Shown in pieces: positions 1 to 8,017 of a stretch of 64,000 nucleotides of DNA. The stretch's first letter is position 1. Every line of letters begins with the position of its first letter. The stretch is from Salmonella enterica subsp. enterica serovar Typhimurium str. LT2 (GTDB lineage Bacteria; Pseudomonadota; Gammaproteobacteria; Enterobacterales; Enterobacteriaceae): positions 4,216,001 to 4,280,000 of the forward strand of contig NC_003197.2 of assembly GCF_000006945.2 (NCBI RefSeq), written 5' to 3'. Below the pieces are notes generated by a model. It was not told the origin of the DNA, made no database searches, and was given only the letters and a program-made list of their open reading frames with translations. The position numbers and the translations under genes are program-made.

Positions 1-1021
1 AACGGTTACGGGCGGAGTAGGCCAGCATCACCGGCGCTTCGTAACCCGGGACCAGACGCTTGTAGGAGTTGGTGGTCGGGTTCGCCAGGGCGTTGATGGC
101 TTTGGCGTGTTTGATGACGCCGCCGATGTAGTACAGCGCTTGTTCAGACAGGCCGGCATATTTGTCGCCAGAGAACAGGTTGGTGCCGTTCTTCGCCAGA
201 GACATGTGGCAGTGCATACCGGAACCGTTATCGCCGAACATCGGTTTTGGCATAAAGGTCGCGGTCTTACCGAAGCGGTGAGCCACGTTATGCACGACAT
301 ATTTGTAAATCTGAATTTCGTCGGCTTTTTTGGTCATGGTGTTAAAGCGGGTCGCCACTTCGTTCTGACCTGCGGTCGCTACTTCGTGGTGGTGCGCTTC
401 AACGACCAGGCCCATCTGCTCCATGACCAGACACATTTCAGAACGGATATCCTGCGCGGAGTCAACTGGCGGAACCGGGAAATAACCGCCTTTCACGCCC
501 GGACGATGGCCTTTGTTGCCGCCTTCGTACTTGGTAGAGGAGTTCCAGGCGCCTTCAATATCGTCAATCGCCACATGTGAGCCGGAGATAGATGCGCCGA
601 AGCGGATGTCGTCGAACAGGAAGAATTCAGGTTCCGGCCCAAACAGGACGGTATCGGCGATACCGGTCGCGCGCAGGTAGTCTTCCGCACGTTTTGCGAT
701 GGAACGTGGGTCACGGTCATAACCTTGCAGAGTGCCAGGCTCCAGGATGTCACAACGGATAATCAGGGTGGAGTCCGCGAAGAACGGGTCGATAACCGCA
801 GTGGACGCATCGGGCATCAGCACCATGTCGGATTCGTTAATGCCTTTCCAGCCGCCGATAGAGGAGCCGTCAAACATTTTGCCTTCTTCAAAGAATTCGG
901 CATTTACCTGATGAGCAGGAATCGTGACGTGCTGTTCTTTGCCTTTGGTATCGGTGAAGCGCAGATCGACAAACTTCACTTCGTGCTCGTTCAGCATCGT
1001 CAAAACGTGTTCAGCGGACAT
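1..1021 (-). CDS. glnA: Glutamine synthetase (3' part outside window)
   Basis: Glutamine synthetase type I makes glutamine from glutamate, ammonia and ATP in the cytoplasm and is the entry point of ammonia assimilation. The frame reads MSAEHVLTMLNEHEV at its start and is open to the left edge, so about 340 of the usual ~469 residues are visible. These include the beta-grasp N-terminal domain and the start of the catalytic domain (EFFLFDDIRFG, NGSGMHCHMSL). The adenylylation tyrosine lies outside the window. The start at 1021 is preceded by a GAGAG-type ribosome site. Divergent bipA and the NtrC/sigma-54 region upstream match the classic glnA-bipA arrangement, with glnLG expected further left. 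Confidence 0.98.
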   Translation of the reverse strand, partial: MSAEHVLTMLNEHEVKFVDLRFTDTKGKEQHVTIPAHQVNAEFFEEGKMFDGSSIGGWKGINESDMVLMPDASTAVIDPFFADSTLIIRCDILEPGTLQGYDRDPRSIAKRAEDYLRATGIADTVLFGPEPEFFLFDDIRFGASISGSHVAIDDIEGAWNSSTKYEGGNKGHRPGVKGGYFPVPPVDSAQDIRSEMCLVMEQMGLVVEAHHHEVATAGQNEVATRFNTMTKKADEIQIYKYVVHNVAHRFGKTATFMPKPMFGDNGSGMHCHMSLAKNGTNLFSGDKYAGLSEQALYYIGGVIKHAKAINALANPTTNSYKRLVPGYEAPVMLAYSARNR

Positions 1022-1108
1022 ACTTGTACTCTCCCGGATTGGTCATGGTCGGTCGTCGTGGTAACGAGATCTTCAATTCTGCTGGCCGTGTCGCCGTAAA
1101 AATATAAA

Positions 1109-1124
1109 GCGAAATCTGTGCCAA
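1109..1124 (-). promoter_or_regulatory. glnA: Sigma-54 promoter glnAp2
   Basis: Read on the minus strand, TTGGCACAGATTTCGC has GG and GC at the -24/-12 spacing of the sigma-54 consensus. It implies a start near 1098, about 75 nt before the glnA codon. This matches the nitrogen-regulated glnAp2 promoter. Confidence 0.9.
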
Positions 1125-1196
1125 CTTTCACATTGCCCCCAAAAGGCGTTATCATGCGCACCATCGTGCAAAAGGGCTGCACCACGGTGACTATGT

Positions 1197-1213
1197 TGCA
1201 CCAAAATAGTGCT
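1197..1213. promoter_or_regulatory. NtrC enhancer site (proximal strong site)
   Basis: The dyad tgcaccaaaatagtgct fits the NtrC consensus TGCACCA-N3-TGGTGCA. Its centre is about 107 bp upstream of the inferred glnAp2 start, as for the known enhancer near -108. Weaker partial copies occur nearer the promoter (about 1155-1170 and 1178-1193). Confidence 0.85.
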
Positions 1214-1228
1214 TTAATGTGAACATTA

Positions 1229-1245
1229 AGCACCACATTGGTGCA
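1229..1245. promoter_or_regulatory. NtrC enhancer site (distal strong site)
   Basis: The dyad agcaccacattggtgca is a second strong NtrC site. It lies 32 bp (three helical turns) from the first, near -139 relative to glnAp2, matching the known paired enhancer geometry. It probably also overlaps the glnAp1 promoter, which NtrC represses. Confidence 0.85.
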
Positions 1246-1274
1246 ACAGAACGCAAGCCACCCTTTTAACGCTC

Positions 1275-1290
1275 CGTGAAAGCGATCACA
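1275..1290. promoter_or_regulatory. CRP site for glnAp1
   Basis: cgtgaaagcgatcaca matches the CRP consensus TGTGA-N6-TCACA in nine of ten arm positions. It lies upstream of the NtrC sites, where CRP activates the sigma-70 promoter glnAp1. Confidence 0.75.
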
Positions 1291-1335
1291 AAGAGACTCT
1301 GCAATACTTGTTTGCGGAGGATGTTTGTGATCCTG

Positions 1336-1364
1336 TTTTGTAGTGCGATTAATCCGTGTACAAT
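1336..1364 (+). promoter_or_regulatory. Putative sigma-70 promoter of bipA
   Basis: A TACAAT -10 hexamer at 1359-1364 is preceded, with a 17-bp spacer, by a weak TTTTGT -35. The start would fall about 25 nt before the GTG of bipA. The assignment rests on sequence alone. Confidence 0.45.
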
Positions 1365-1396
1365 AACGCGCTATTTCTAATGCCTGAGGCAAAGTT

Positions 1397-3220
1397 GTGA
1401 TCGAAAATTTGCGTAACATCGCCATCATCGCGCACGTTGACCATGGTAAAACTACCCTGGTTGATAAGCTGCTCCAGCAATCCGGTACGTTCGACGCGCG
1501 TGCCGAAACTCAAGAGCGAGTGATGGACTCCAACGATTTGGAGAAAGAGCGTGGTATTACTATCCTCGCTAAAAACACCGCTATTAAATGGAATGATTAC
1601 CGTATCAACATCGTTGATACTCCCGGGCACGCTGACTTCGGTGGTGAAGTAGAGCGCGTCATGTCCATGGTTGACTCTGTGCTGCTGGTGGTTGACGCAT
1701 TTGACGGCCCGATGCCGCAAACGCGCTTCGTGACCAAAAAAGCCTTTGCTCATGGCCTGAAACCCATTGTGGTTATCAACAAAGTTGACCGTCCTGGCGC
1801 GCGCCCTGACTGGGTTGTTGACCAGGTATTCGACCTGTTTGTTAACCTCGACGCGACCGACGAACAGCTGGACTTCCCGATCATCTACGCTTCGGCGCTG
1901 AACGGTATCGCGGGTCTGGACCACGAAGATATGGCGGAAGACATGACCCCGCTATATCAGGCGATTGTTGATCATGTTCCGGCGCCGGACGTTGACCTCG
2001 ATGGTCCGTTGCAGATGCAGATCTCCCAGCTGGACTACAACAACTATGTTGGCGTTATCGGCATTGGCCGTATCAAACGCGGCAAAGTGAAGCCGAACCA
2101 GCAGGTCACTATCATCGATAGTGAAGGGAAAACCCGTAACGCGAAAGTAGGTAAAGTGCTGACGCATCTGGGTCTGGAGCGTATCGACAGCAATATCGCC
2201 GAAGCGGGCGATATCATTGCGATCACCGGTCTGGGCGAGCTGAACATTTCCGACACCATCTGCGACCCGCAGAACGTTGAAGCGCTGCCGGCGCTGTCCG
2301 TTGATGAGCCGACCGTGTCTATGTTCTTCTGCGTTAACACCTCGCCGTTCTGCGGTAAAGAAGGTAAGTTTGTGACTTCTCGTCAGATTCTTGACCGTCT
2401 GAACAAAGAGCTGGTGCATAACGTGGCGCTGCGCGTTGAAGAAACCGAAGATGCGGATGCGTTCCGTGTATCCGGTCGTGGCGAACTGCACCTGTCCGTG
2501 CTGATTGAAAATATGCGTCGTGAAGGTTTCGAACTGGCGGTTTCCCGTCCGAAAGTTATCTTCCGTGAAATCGACGGTCGTAAACAAGAGCCGTACGAAA
2601 ACGTGACGCTGGACGTCGAAGAGCAGCACCAGGGGTCTGTCATGCAGGCGCTGGGCGAGCGTAAAGGCGACCTGAAAAACATGAATCCGGACGGTAAAGG
2701 CCGCGTACGTCTCGACTACGTGATCCCAAGCCGTGGGCTGATTGGTTTCCGTTCAGAATTCATGACCATGACTTCCGGTACGGGTCTGCTGTACTCCACC
2801 TTCAGCCATTACGACGATATTCGTCCGGGTGAAGTGGGCCAGCGTCAGAACGGCGTACTGATCTCCAACGGTCAGGGTAAAGCGGTGGCGTTTGCGCTGT
2901 TCGGTTTGCAGGATCGCGGTAAGCTGTTCCTGGGTCACGGCGCGGAAGTTTATGAAGGCCAGATTATTGGTATTCACAGTCGCTCCAACGACCTGACGGT
3001 AAACTGCCTGACCGGTAAGAAACTGACCAACATGCGTGCGTCCGGTACGGATGAAGCGGTGATTCTGGTTCCGCCAATTAAAATGAGCCTTGAGCAAGCG
3101 CTGGAGTTCATTGATGACGACGAACTGGTAGAAGTCACCCCAACCTCTATCCGTATCCGTAAACGTCACCTGACGGAAAACGATCGCCGCCGTGCGAACC
3201 GTGGTCAGAAAGAAGAGTAA
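1397..3220 (+). CDS. bipA: Ribosome-associated GTPase BipA/TypA
   Basis: Translational GTPase related to EF-G and LepA. It binds the ribosome and supports 50S assembly, low-temperature growth and, in Salmonella, virulence responses. The 607 residues carry the G motifs in order: AHVDHGKTT (12-20), ERGITI (51-56), DTPGH (74-78) and NKVD (128-131). Beta-barrel, EF-G III/V-like and BipA-specific C-terminal domains follow. The GTG start at 1397 gives the family N-terminus MIENLRNIAII. The gene is monocistronic between glnA and a strong terminator. Confidence 0.97.
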   Translation: MIENLRNIAIIAHVDHGKTTLVDKLLQQSGTFDARAETQERVMDSNDLEKERGITILAKNTAIKWNDYRINIVDTPGHADFGGEVERVMSMVDSVLLVVDAFDGPMPQTRFVTKKAFAHGLKPIVVINKVDRPGARPDWVVDQVFDLFVNLDATDEQLDFPIIYASALNGIAGLDHEDMAEDMTPLYQAIVDHVPAPDVDLDGPLQMQISQLDYNNYVGVIGIGRIKRGKVKPNQQVTIIDSEGKTRNAKVGKVLTHLGLERIDSNIAEAGDIIAITGLGELNISDTICDPQNVEALPALSVDEPTVSMFFCVNTSPFCGKEGKFVTSRQILDRLNKELVHNVALRVEETEDADAFRVSGRGELHLSVLIENMRREGFELAVSRPKVIFREIDGRKQEPYENVTLDVEEQHQGSVMQALGERKGDLKNMNPDGKGRVRLDYVIPSRGLIGFRSEFMTMTSGTGLLYSTFSHYDDIRPGEVGQRQNGVLISNGQGKAVAFALFGLQDRGKLFLGHGAEVYEGQIIGIHSRSNDLTVNCLTGKKLTNMRASGTDEAVILVPPIKMSLEQALEFIDDDELVEVTPTSIRIRKRHLTENDRRRANRGQKEE

Positions 3221-3237
3221 TTAACGCTCTTACGGAT

Positions 3238-3277
3238 AAAAACCCTGCCGAAATGAAAGCTCGGCGGGGTTTTTTTA
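3238..3277. terminator. Bidirectional terminator between bipA and the HAD gene
   Basis: A GC-rich stem (ccctgccga / tcggcgggg) is flanked by A and T runs, so it can stop bipA transcripts and the convergent HAD-gene operon. It overlaps the last codons of the HAD gene. Confidence 0.85.
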
Positions 3278-4009
3278 TTCACGTTGAGAAAGGGATAAGG
3301 TTGCCAAAAAATCAGCAATCGCTGGCGTATTATGCCGACCAATGACGCTATCCGCATACACCTTTGCCCGAGCGCTGGCATTCCCCATCGCGACGCCCAA
3401 TCCGGCTAAACGTAGCATTTCCGCATCGTTATCATTATCGCCAAACGCCATCACTTCGCGCATTGCGATATGCTGTTGCTGTGCATATCTGGCGAGGCTT
3501 TGTCCTTTGCTACACCCCTTCTGGAGAATATCCAGTTGATGATGCCAGGACCAGGTACAGCTTAGATGTAATTCATGCTGTATAAACTCAGCAATATTTT
3601 GTAGTTGTTTTATGTGCCGATGAACGATGCTGATTTGCCAGATATTCTCCCTACTGCTTAGCTCATCAGCCTGAAAGATTATTTTATCATCAGCACGAAT
3701 TGTCGGTTTAAGCGGATATACCCGCGCCAGTATTTTTTCCGTTTGTAAGTGCGTCAGCGGCAGCGGGTGAAGGATCTGCTGTTGAGCCGGTTGATAAATA
3801 TAGCTTCCGTTACAACAGATCATCGGTTCGGTGAGCGCCAGCGTTTGATAATACGCATAGGCTTCACGATGAGAGCGGCCGGTGACAAGCATTATTCGGC
3901 AGCCCATGTCCTGCATCTGACGGATGGCGGTTAGCGACTCTGGCAGAATTTGTTTATTACGGTTTAGCAGCGTTCCATCAAGATCAAAAGCGATTAAACG
4001 ATATCGCAT
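3275..4009 (-). CDS. Cof-type HAD phosphatase, YbhA-like
   Basis: A 244-residue HAD-superfamily hydrolase of the Cof (IIB cap) type. Motif I is FDLDGTLL (nucleophile Asp9, Asp11), motif II is LVTGR, and the C-terminal metal motif is FGDNDNDAEML followed by GVAMGNA. It resembles the pyridoxal-phosphate phosphatase YbhA, for example in ICCNGSYIY and TWSWHHQLDI, but the true substrate is unknown. Its ATG lies inside the end of the upstream radical SAM gene (16-nt overlap), so it is probably translationally coupled as the last gene of the 8866-3275 operon. A housekeeping YbhA exists elsewhere in enterobacteria, so this copy may act on the operon's own phosphorylated product. Confidence 0.85.
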   Translation of the reverse strand: MRYRLIAFDLDGTLLNRNKQILPESLTAIRQMQDMGCRIMLVTGRSHREAYAYYQTLALTEPMICCNGSYIYQPAQQQILHPLPLTHLQTEKILARVYPLKPTIRADDKIIFQADELSSRENIWQISIVHRHIKQLQNIAEFIQHELHLSCTWSWHHQLDILQKGCSKGQSLARYAQQQHIAMREVMAFGDNDNDAEMLRLAGLGVAMGNASARAKVYADSVIGRHNTPAIADFLATLSLSQRE

Positions 4010-4872
4010 GAGCGTCCGATCCTAAAACAGCGTGAGGCATCCAGGTGATTCAGCAATGGAATATCGAGACGGTGCTGATAAGCGAGAAAACAGTGGCATT
4101 GCTTTGCCTGGCAGGCGGGAGAATTGAGCCGTTGTTGATATAAATTACCCATTTTAATTTTGCTGATATGACAAGCAAAAAGATCGCCTTCTGCATTCAT
4201 AAAAATACTTTTTCTTCCTGCGGTACAGATATCCAGCTGCGCTGGCCACTGCTGCGTTTCAATCACATACAGCGGATCGAGTTCGCCGAAGGCGATGGTT
4301 TCCTCAACGGTATGCCGGGTATTGGCACACTCGTTGGCGTTAAACCAAAAATAATTCTGGTCAGGCAACTGCTGGCGGAGCCAACGAAACTGGTCGATAT
4401 CTTTCATACTGGCGACAGCCCCCGCGCACCAGGTTATTCCGGCGGCAGAGAGCGCTAAACACTGCTGGAGAAAGCGCTCAGCGGTAATTTGTGAGGGATG
4501 AAAAGAACACCATAACCGAAGCTTTGAGATATCTCCGCCGCCAGCACGAAATGATTCCAGCAATGACATTAACGAAAAAGAGGCGTTAGTTTGTATGCCG
4601 ACCGCCTGAACATGAGGATAGCGGCTAATTTCTGCCAGCGCCGCCATGTAATAACGCAAGCGTAGCGCCTCGCCATAAGGCGTAATCATCACATTCAACG
4701 GCGTACCTAAAAGAGGCAAATGGTCAACCATGCGCCATAGCGCGGCTTCGTCGCGTTTTTTATCGTTACGGGCGTGTTTATGGAACGGGCAATAGCCGCA
4801 ATGATAATTACACGATTTAAGATAGCCGCGATAAAACAGCGTGTGAATATCGCGCAGGGCGGGGGCGCTCAT
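3994..4872 (-). CDS. Radical SAM protein, STM4011 family, SPASM-like C-terminus
   Basis: A 292-residue radical SAM enzyme of unknown substrate. The SAM cluster motif CNYHCGYC (Cys21, Cys25, Cys28) is near the N-terminus. The C-terminal part has Cys216, Cys234, Cys254, Cys259 and Cys261 in an arrangement like SPASM/twitch auxiliary-cluster domains, including the typical NAEGDLFAC segment. Such domains are common in enzymes that modify peptides or proteins. The start ATG overlaps the stop of the preceding radical SAM gene (ATGA, 4869-4872), showing coupling. An anaerobic sulfatase-maturase role is possible from the neighbour but unlikely, because the adjacent sulfatase-like protein has no Cys or Ser to convert. 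Confidence 0.88.
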   Translation of the reverse strand: MSAPALRDIHTLFYRGYLKSCNYHCGYCPFHKHARNDKKRDEAALWRMVDHLPLLGTPLNVMITPYGEALRLRYYMAALAEISRYPHVQAVGIQTNASFSLMSLLESFRAGGGDISKLRLWCSFHPSQITAERFLQQCLALSAAGITWCAGAVASMKDIDQFRWLRQQLPDQNYFWFNANECANTRHTVEETIAFGELDPLYVIETQQWPAQLDICTAGRKSIFMNAEGDLFACHISKIKMGNLYQQRLNSPACQAKQCHCFLAYQHRLDIPLLNHLDASRCFRIGRSCDIV

Positions 4873-6110
4873 CTCTGCCGATTCTCCCGTAGCATCACCT
4901 CAGGCGAAACGAACACAGGAGCAAGGCAATCGGATAATGCCATACCGGTCTCCGTTAGCCGGAGGCGACTGCCATTCTGATAGCAGTAACCCTGCCGTAT
5001 GAAGCGTTCAAGGTCGGGGAAATCCCTTAGCGCATCGCTGGCAAAATATTGCTGATAATCGCTAAGAGAAAGTCCCTGCCAGAAAAATAGATTTTTAATG
5101 ATAAAGCGGCGTTTCATTTCATCAGGGGGAAGCAGATAACCGTGATTAATGACGGTTTTATCCGGGCTGTCGATAAACGCCTGAATGATTTTTCGTGATG
5201 TTTGCAGGTTCGACGACCACGGTGAACAGTAATGCAGATTGCCAAGATAACTTCTGCCGCCCGCGCCGAGCGCCAGTGAGTTTTCAAATCCGCAGCTTTC
5301 CGCCGCGGCGGATGGCGCTGGATTAAGGACGAAACGGCGCATGGACGTTTGGGTGTAGCCCGCGTTGCGTAAAAGATCGCGGGCTAAAACGTAGTAGCTA
5401 TGCATATTTTCCTGGCGAGGCATATTATAAAGCGGATAAAGAAACAGCTCTTCCGGTTGATAAACGAGCGCCTGATGTAATGATTCCGTCAGGCTTGCGT
5501 GAGTCTGTCCGGGAATGCCATAAATAATATCAATATTGAGTGATGGAAAATGACCCGCCTTTAGCCATTCCAGCGCCTGGTGCGCGCTGGCGGCATTGTG
5601 GCGGCGGTGCAGCGTATGTAACTCGCTATCATGAAAACTTTGTACGCCAATACTGACGCGATTAACGGAAAAGGCGTTTAATAGCGCTACTTTTTCTGCT
5701 GTGGTATCCGTAGGGGAAGTTTCAATCGTTTTATAAATATTCCAGTCAACATTGAGCACATCAAAGACGGAAAAAAATAACTTCTCTAATTGCGCAATAT
5801 TTAATAGCAGAGGTGTGCCGCCGCCTACGGTAAAGCTTGCCCAGTGGGCGGGCGCCAGCGCCATTTGTCGGCCCTGGGTAATAATCGCGTCGATATAGCT
5901 ATCAATGAACGTATTATCTGCGCCAGTGCAGGTAAATAAATTACAGAACCCGCAGCGACTTTGACAAAAGGGCATATGAACATACAGATGTGTGTCGTGC
6001 TCGTAAATGCGCGGTTTTACTTCGCTAAAGCTGACGTTCTCCAGCTCCCGATAAGCCGTCTTATGCGGATAACTGTACATATACTGACGATAAATATCAT
6101 TGTTATTCAT
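4869..6110 (-). CDS. Radical SAM protein, STM4012 family (HemN/HemW-like)
   Basis: A 413-residue radical SAM enzyme with the HemN architecture. It has the cluster motif CQSRCGFC (Cys49, Cys53, Cys56), GGGTP (96-100) and a C-terminal winged-helix-like region (around RRFIIKNLFFWQGLS) as in HemN, HemW and class C radical SAM methyltransferases. It is not the housekeeping coproporphyrinogen oxidase: it lacks the HemN N-terminal extension and sits in an operon without haem genes. Its ATG lies 1 nt after the stop of the sulfatase-like gene. Methyl transfer or a heterocycle reaction on the pathway's substrate are both plausible; no function is established here. Confidence 0.87.
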   Translation of the reverse strand: MNNNDIYRQYMYSYPHKTAYRELENVSFSEVKPRIYEHDTHLYVHMPFCQSRCGFCNLFTCTGADNTFIDSYIDAIITQGRQMALAPAHWASFTVGGGTPLLLNIAQLEKLFFSVFDVLNVDWNIYKTIETSPTDTTAEKVALLNAFSVNRVSIGVQSFHDSELHTLHRRHNAASAHQALEWLKAGHFPSLNIDIIYGIPGQTHASLTESLHQALVYQPEELFLYPLYNMPRQENMHSYYVLARDLLRNAGYTQTSMRRFVLNPAPSAAAESCGFENSLALGAGGRSYLGNLHYCSPWSSNLQTSRKIIQAFIDSPDKTVINHGYLLPPDEMKRRFIIKNLFFWQGLSLSDYQQYFASDALRDFPDLERFIRQGYCYQNGSRLRLTETGMALSDCLAPVFVSPEVMLRENRQR

Positions 6111-6111
6111 A

Positions 6112-6987
6112 TTAATGATTACAGCTCAGCAAGAAATGCATATAGGGAACGGTATTAACGATCGGATGATTAAAACTATGGAAATATTTCCCGTCTTCGC
6201 CATAGCAGGTACCGTGATCGGAACAGACAATAACGAACGTTTCGCCGCCAGTTTGGCGGAAAATGTTCAGTAATCCGTCGATGCGGGCGTCGATATAGCG
6301 TAGCGCGGCGGCATGGGTCTCAACGGTATCGCCAGGGGCCGCGCCCTCAACGTAAAAATGGTTAGGGTAATGAATCGTGTCGATATTGATATACATCATG
6401 ACCGGTTGGCTGCCAGCACGCTCGGCCATGATTTTCTGGATATAATGGATCTGGTTATCCATACTCTCTTTAACCGTACAGGCAAAGCGTGGATGCCAGT
6501 AACTCTCTTTAAACATCGACGGGAACACTTTTCCCATGCCGGAGCGGTTATTAAAGAAAGAGACGCCGCCAATACAGATGGTCTGGTAGCCTTTATTTTC
6601 CAGACTTTTTATCCATGTTGCGTCATCAAAGGCAAATGCATTTTTCGGGCCTTTACGACCAAGTCCGATATCTTTTGGGAAAAACAGCATGGTCTGATTA
6701 ACGGTATCATCAATAGGTTTTGGCATAAAACCTGAAAACATGGCGTGATGCGAAGGCCAGGTAAAATTACCGGCCGCTTCGCATTTCGTCCATTGTCCAT
6801 AATGATTAAGGTTGGGCGTATTTCCGGCGGTTTGTTCCTGAAGCGCAATGTCGTAGCGTAACGAGTCCAGCACAATAAAAAGAATATGAGCGTTATTACT
6901 AATTAGCGCATTCATATCGAATTCGCCATCGCCTGTGTCAATCGACGCGTGCAGCGAGACGGGGACTTCATCCATTGAATTATACAT
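6112..6987 (-). CDS. Sulfatase-like protein, STM4013/SEN3800 family
   Basis: A 291-residue alkaline-phosphatase-superfamily protein, short for a sulfatase and without signal peptide or membrane segment, so cytoplasmic. Metal-binding elements are visible: VLDSLRYD (Asp41) and CSDHGTCYG (Asp257, His258). At the nucleophile position of the sulfatase motif C-x-P-S-R the sequence is TWPSHH (Thr76). The formylglycine Cys/Ser is therefore absent, and the site resembles Thr-nucleophile phosphotransferases such as LtaS or EptA. The ATG is within the last codons of the ATP-grasp gene (ATGTATAA overlap) with ribosome site GAGGAAG. It is likely a phosphoryl-, phosphoglycerol- or sulfo-ester enzyme of the operon's pathway; the substrate is unknown. 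Confidence 0.85.
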   Translation of the reverse strand: MYNSMDEVPVSLHASIDTGDGEFDMNALISNNAHILFIVLDSLRYDIALQEQTAGNTPNLNHYGQWTKCEAAGNFTWPSHHAMFSGFMPKPIDDTVNQTMLFFPKDIGLGRKGPKNAFAFDDATWIKSLENKGYQTICIGGVSFFNNRSGMGKVFPSMFKESYWHPRFACTVKESMDNQIHYIQKIMAERAGSQPVMMYINIDTIHYPNHFYVEGAAPGDTVETHAAALRYIDARIDGLLNIFRQTGGETFVIVCSDHGTCYGEDGKYFHSFNHPIVNTVPYMHFLLSCNH

Positions 6988-7966
6988 TTTGCTTCCTCAT
7001 GGCCCGGATTTGCGCCTGATAAATTAGATTATTCTGCTGCGCATCCTGATAAATCAAATCACCCTGGCCATTAATTTCAATAATATACGGCGTCAGGCTG
7101 GTGGTAAGTAAAACATCAATACCCGCTAAGCGAATGCCAGGGAAAAGTCGCATGGCATTTTGACAGAGCGTATCGATCTCAGTCACTTTTGCGGCAGATA
7201 ACTCCAGACTTTCGAAGCAGTAAGCCTGGTTTTGCAGATGTAAGTTAGTAATGGGCTGCGAGGAGGTTCTGACCACTCGCCAGATAATTTCGCCATCCAG
7301 GCAGACGATGCGTAAATCATAGGTTTTATGCTTTACGCTGGCTTTGGGCAGCCACTGTTCGACGAGGTTTTCCTGCTGAAGAACGCCATTAATAATGAGC
7401 TGGATATCTTCTTTCTGACGATACTGTTGGATTTTTTTGCTGTTAAATAGCTGTTGTCCTGATATGACAATCGCGCTGTAAAGCACCTGCTTTATGCCAT
7501 CAGGGTGGCGGCGCAAAGCGATAACGCCCGCCGCGCCAGAACCCAGCGAGGGCTTAATGAACACGCTGGCGACCCTTTTTTCCTCCATGATGGCGGTGAG
7601 CTGTGCAAAACTTTTTACGTCTTCCGCTACCAACGGCGGCGTGGGGATGCCGTGTTCCAGTAAGCGCCGCTTGCAGCGTTTTTTATCCAACAGGTGAATG
7701 AGGCCCGCCGGATGGTTAAGCCAGGTGACGCCAGGACGCGCCGCCATGTTCTGCAAAAAATGGATATAGTCCAGACCGATCGCGTTTATTTTGCGGATGT
7801 CTGTTTCACTGTGTACTGGCGGGTCGATTTTAACGATGCCAGAGGTCAGCGAAGCGTCCAGCGCTTGCGGATGAGTCAGCGCCGTGACGGGTTCCCCAAG
7901 TACGGCGGCAGCCTGCATAAAATAATGCGTGCGCTTGCTCTGATGGGGGCCAATGAGCGTAATCAC
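6980..7966 (-). CDS. ATP-grasp protein, STM4014 family
   Basis: A RimK-like ATP-grasp protein of 328 residues. The ATP-binding Lys lies in VFIKPSLGSGAAG. The DLRIVCLDGEI strand and the metal-ligand block LAGIDVLL...YIIEINGQGD are clear. Such enzymes join a carboxylate to an amine or other nucleophile through an acyl phosphate, for example in peptide tailing or protein glutamylation. The start is taken as GTG at 7966, preceded by AAAGGGA, giving VITLIGPHQ. A longer frame from a TTG at 8017 would have to be translated through a perfect hairpin and is rejected. It is the second gene of the operon after the leucine-rich-repeat gene, separated by that hairpin. Confidence 0.85.
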   Translation of the reverse strand: MITLIGPHQSKRTHYFMQAAAVLGEPVTALTHPQALDASLTSGIVKIDPPVHSETDIRKINAIGLDYIHFLQNMAARPGVTWLNHPAGLIHLLDKKRCKRRLLEHGIPTPPLVAEDVKSFAQLTAIMEEKRVASVFIKPSLGSGAAGVIALRRHPDGIKQVLYSAIVISGQQLFNSKKIQQYRQKEDIQLIINGVLQQENLVEQWLPKASVKHKTYDLRIVCLDGEIIWRVVRTSSQPITNLHLQNQAYCFESLELSAAKVTEIDTLCQNAMRLFPGIRLAGIDVLLTTSLTPYIIEINGQGDLIYQDAQQNNLIYQAQIRAMRKQNV

Positions 7967-7983
7967 AATAAATCCCTTTATCG

Positions 7984-8017
7984 TTGAGTAGGGGAATGTG
8001 CACATTCCCCTACTCAA
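7984..8017. repeat. 34-nt perfect palindrome between the LRR and ATP-grasp genes
   Basis: Two 17-nt arms (ttgagtaggggaatgtg and its exact complement) meet without a loop, directly after the stop codon of the LRR gene. In RNA this is a very stable hairpin without a following U tract, so it is more likely an mRNA-stabilising or attenuating intercistronic element than a full terminator. Confidence 0.9.

Noticed and set aside
1952..2629. Antisense frames within bipA
   Set aside because: Several overlap each other and bipA, which is a complete conserved GTPase; these are codon-bias shadows.
4869..6110. Coproporphyrinogen III oxidase (HemN) label for the HemN-like radical SAM protein
   Set aside because: It lacks the HemN N-terminal extension and haem gene context; HemN-like architecture is shared by HemW and methyltransferases.
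3994..6987. Anaerobic sulfatase-maturase pairing of the SPASM radical SAM protein with the sulfatase-like protein
   Set aside because: The nucleophile position is Thr76; no Cys or Ser is available for formylglycine formation.
7967..8017. Upstream TTG start for the ATP-grasp gene
   Set aside because: It would add 17 residues encoded by the perfect palindrome, without a ribosome site; GTG at 7966 has AAAGGGA and gives a proper first strand.
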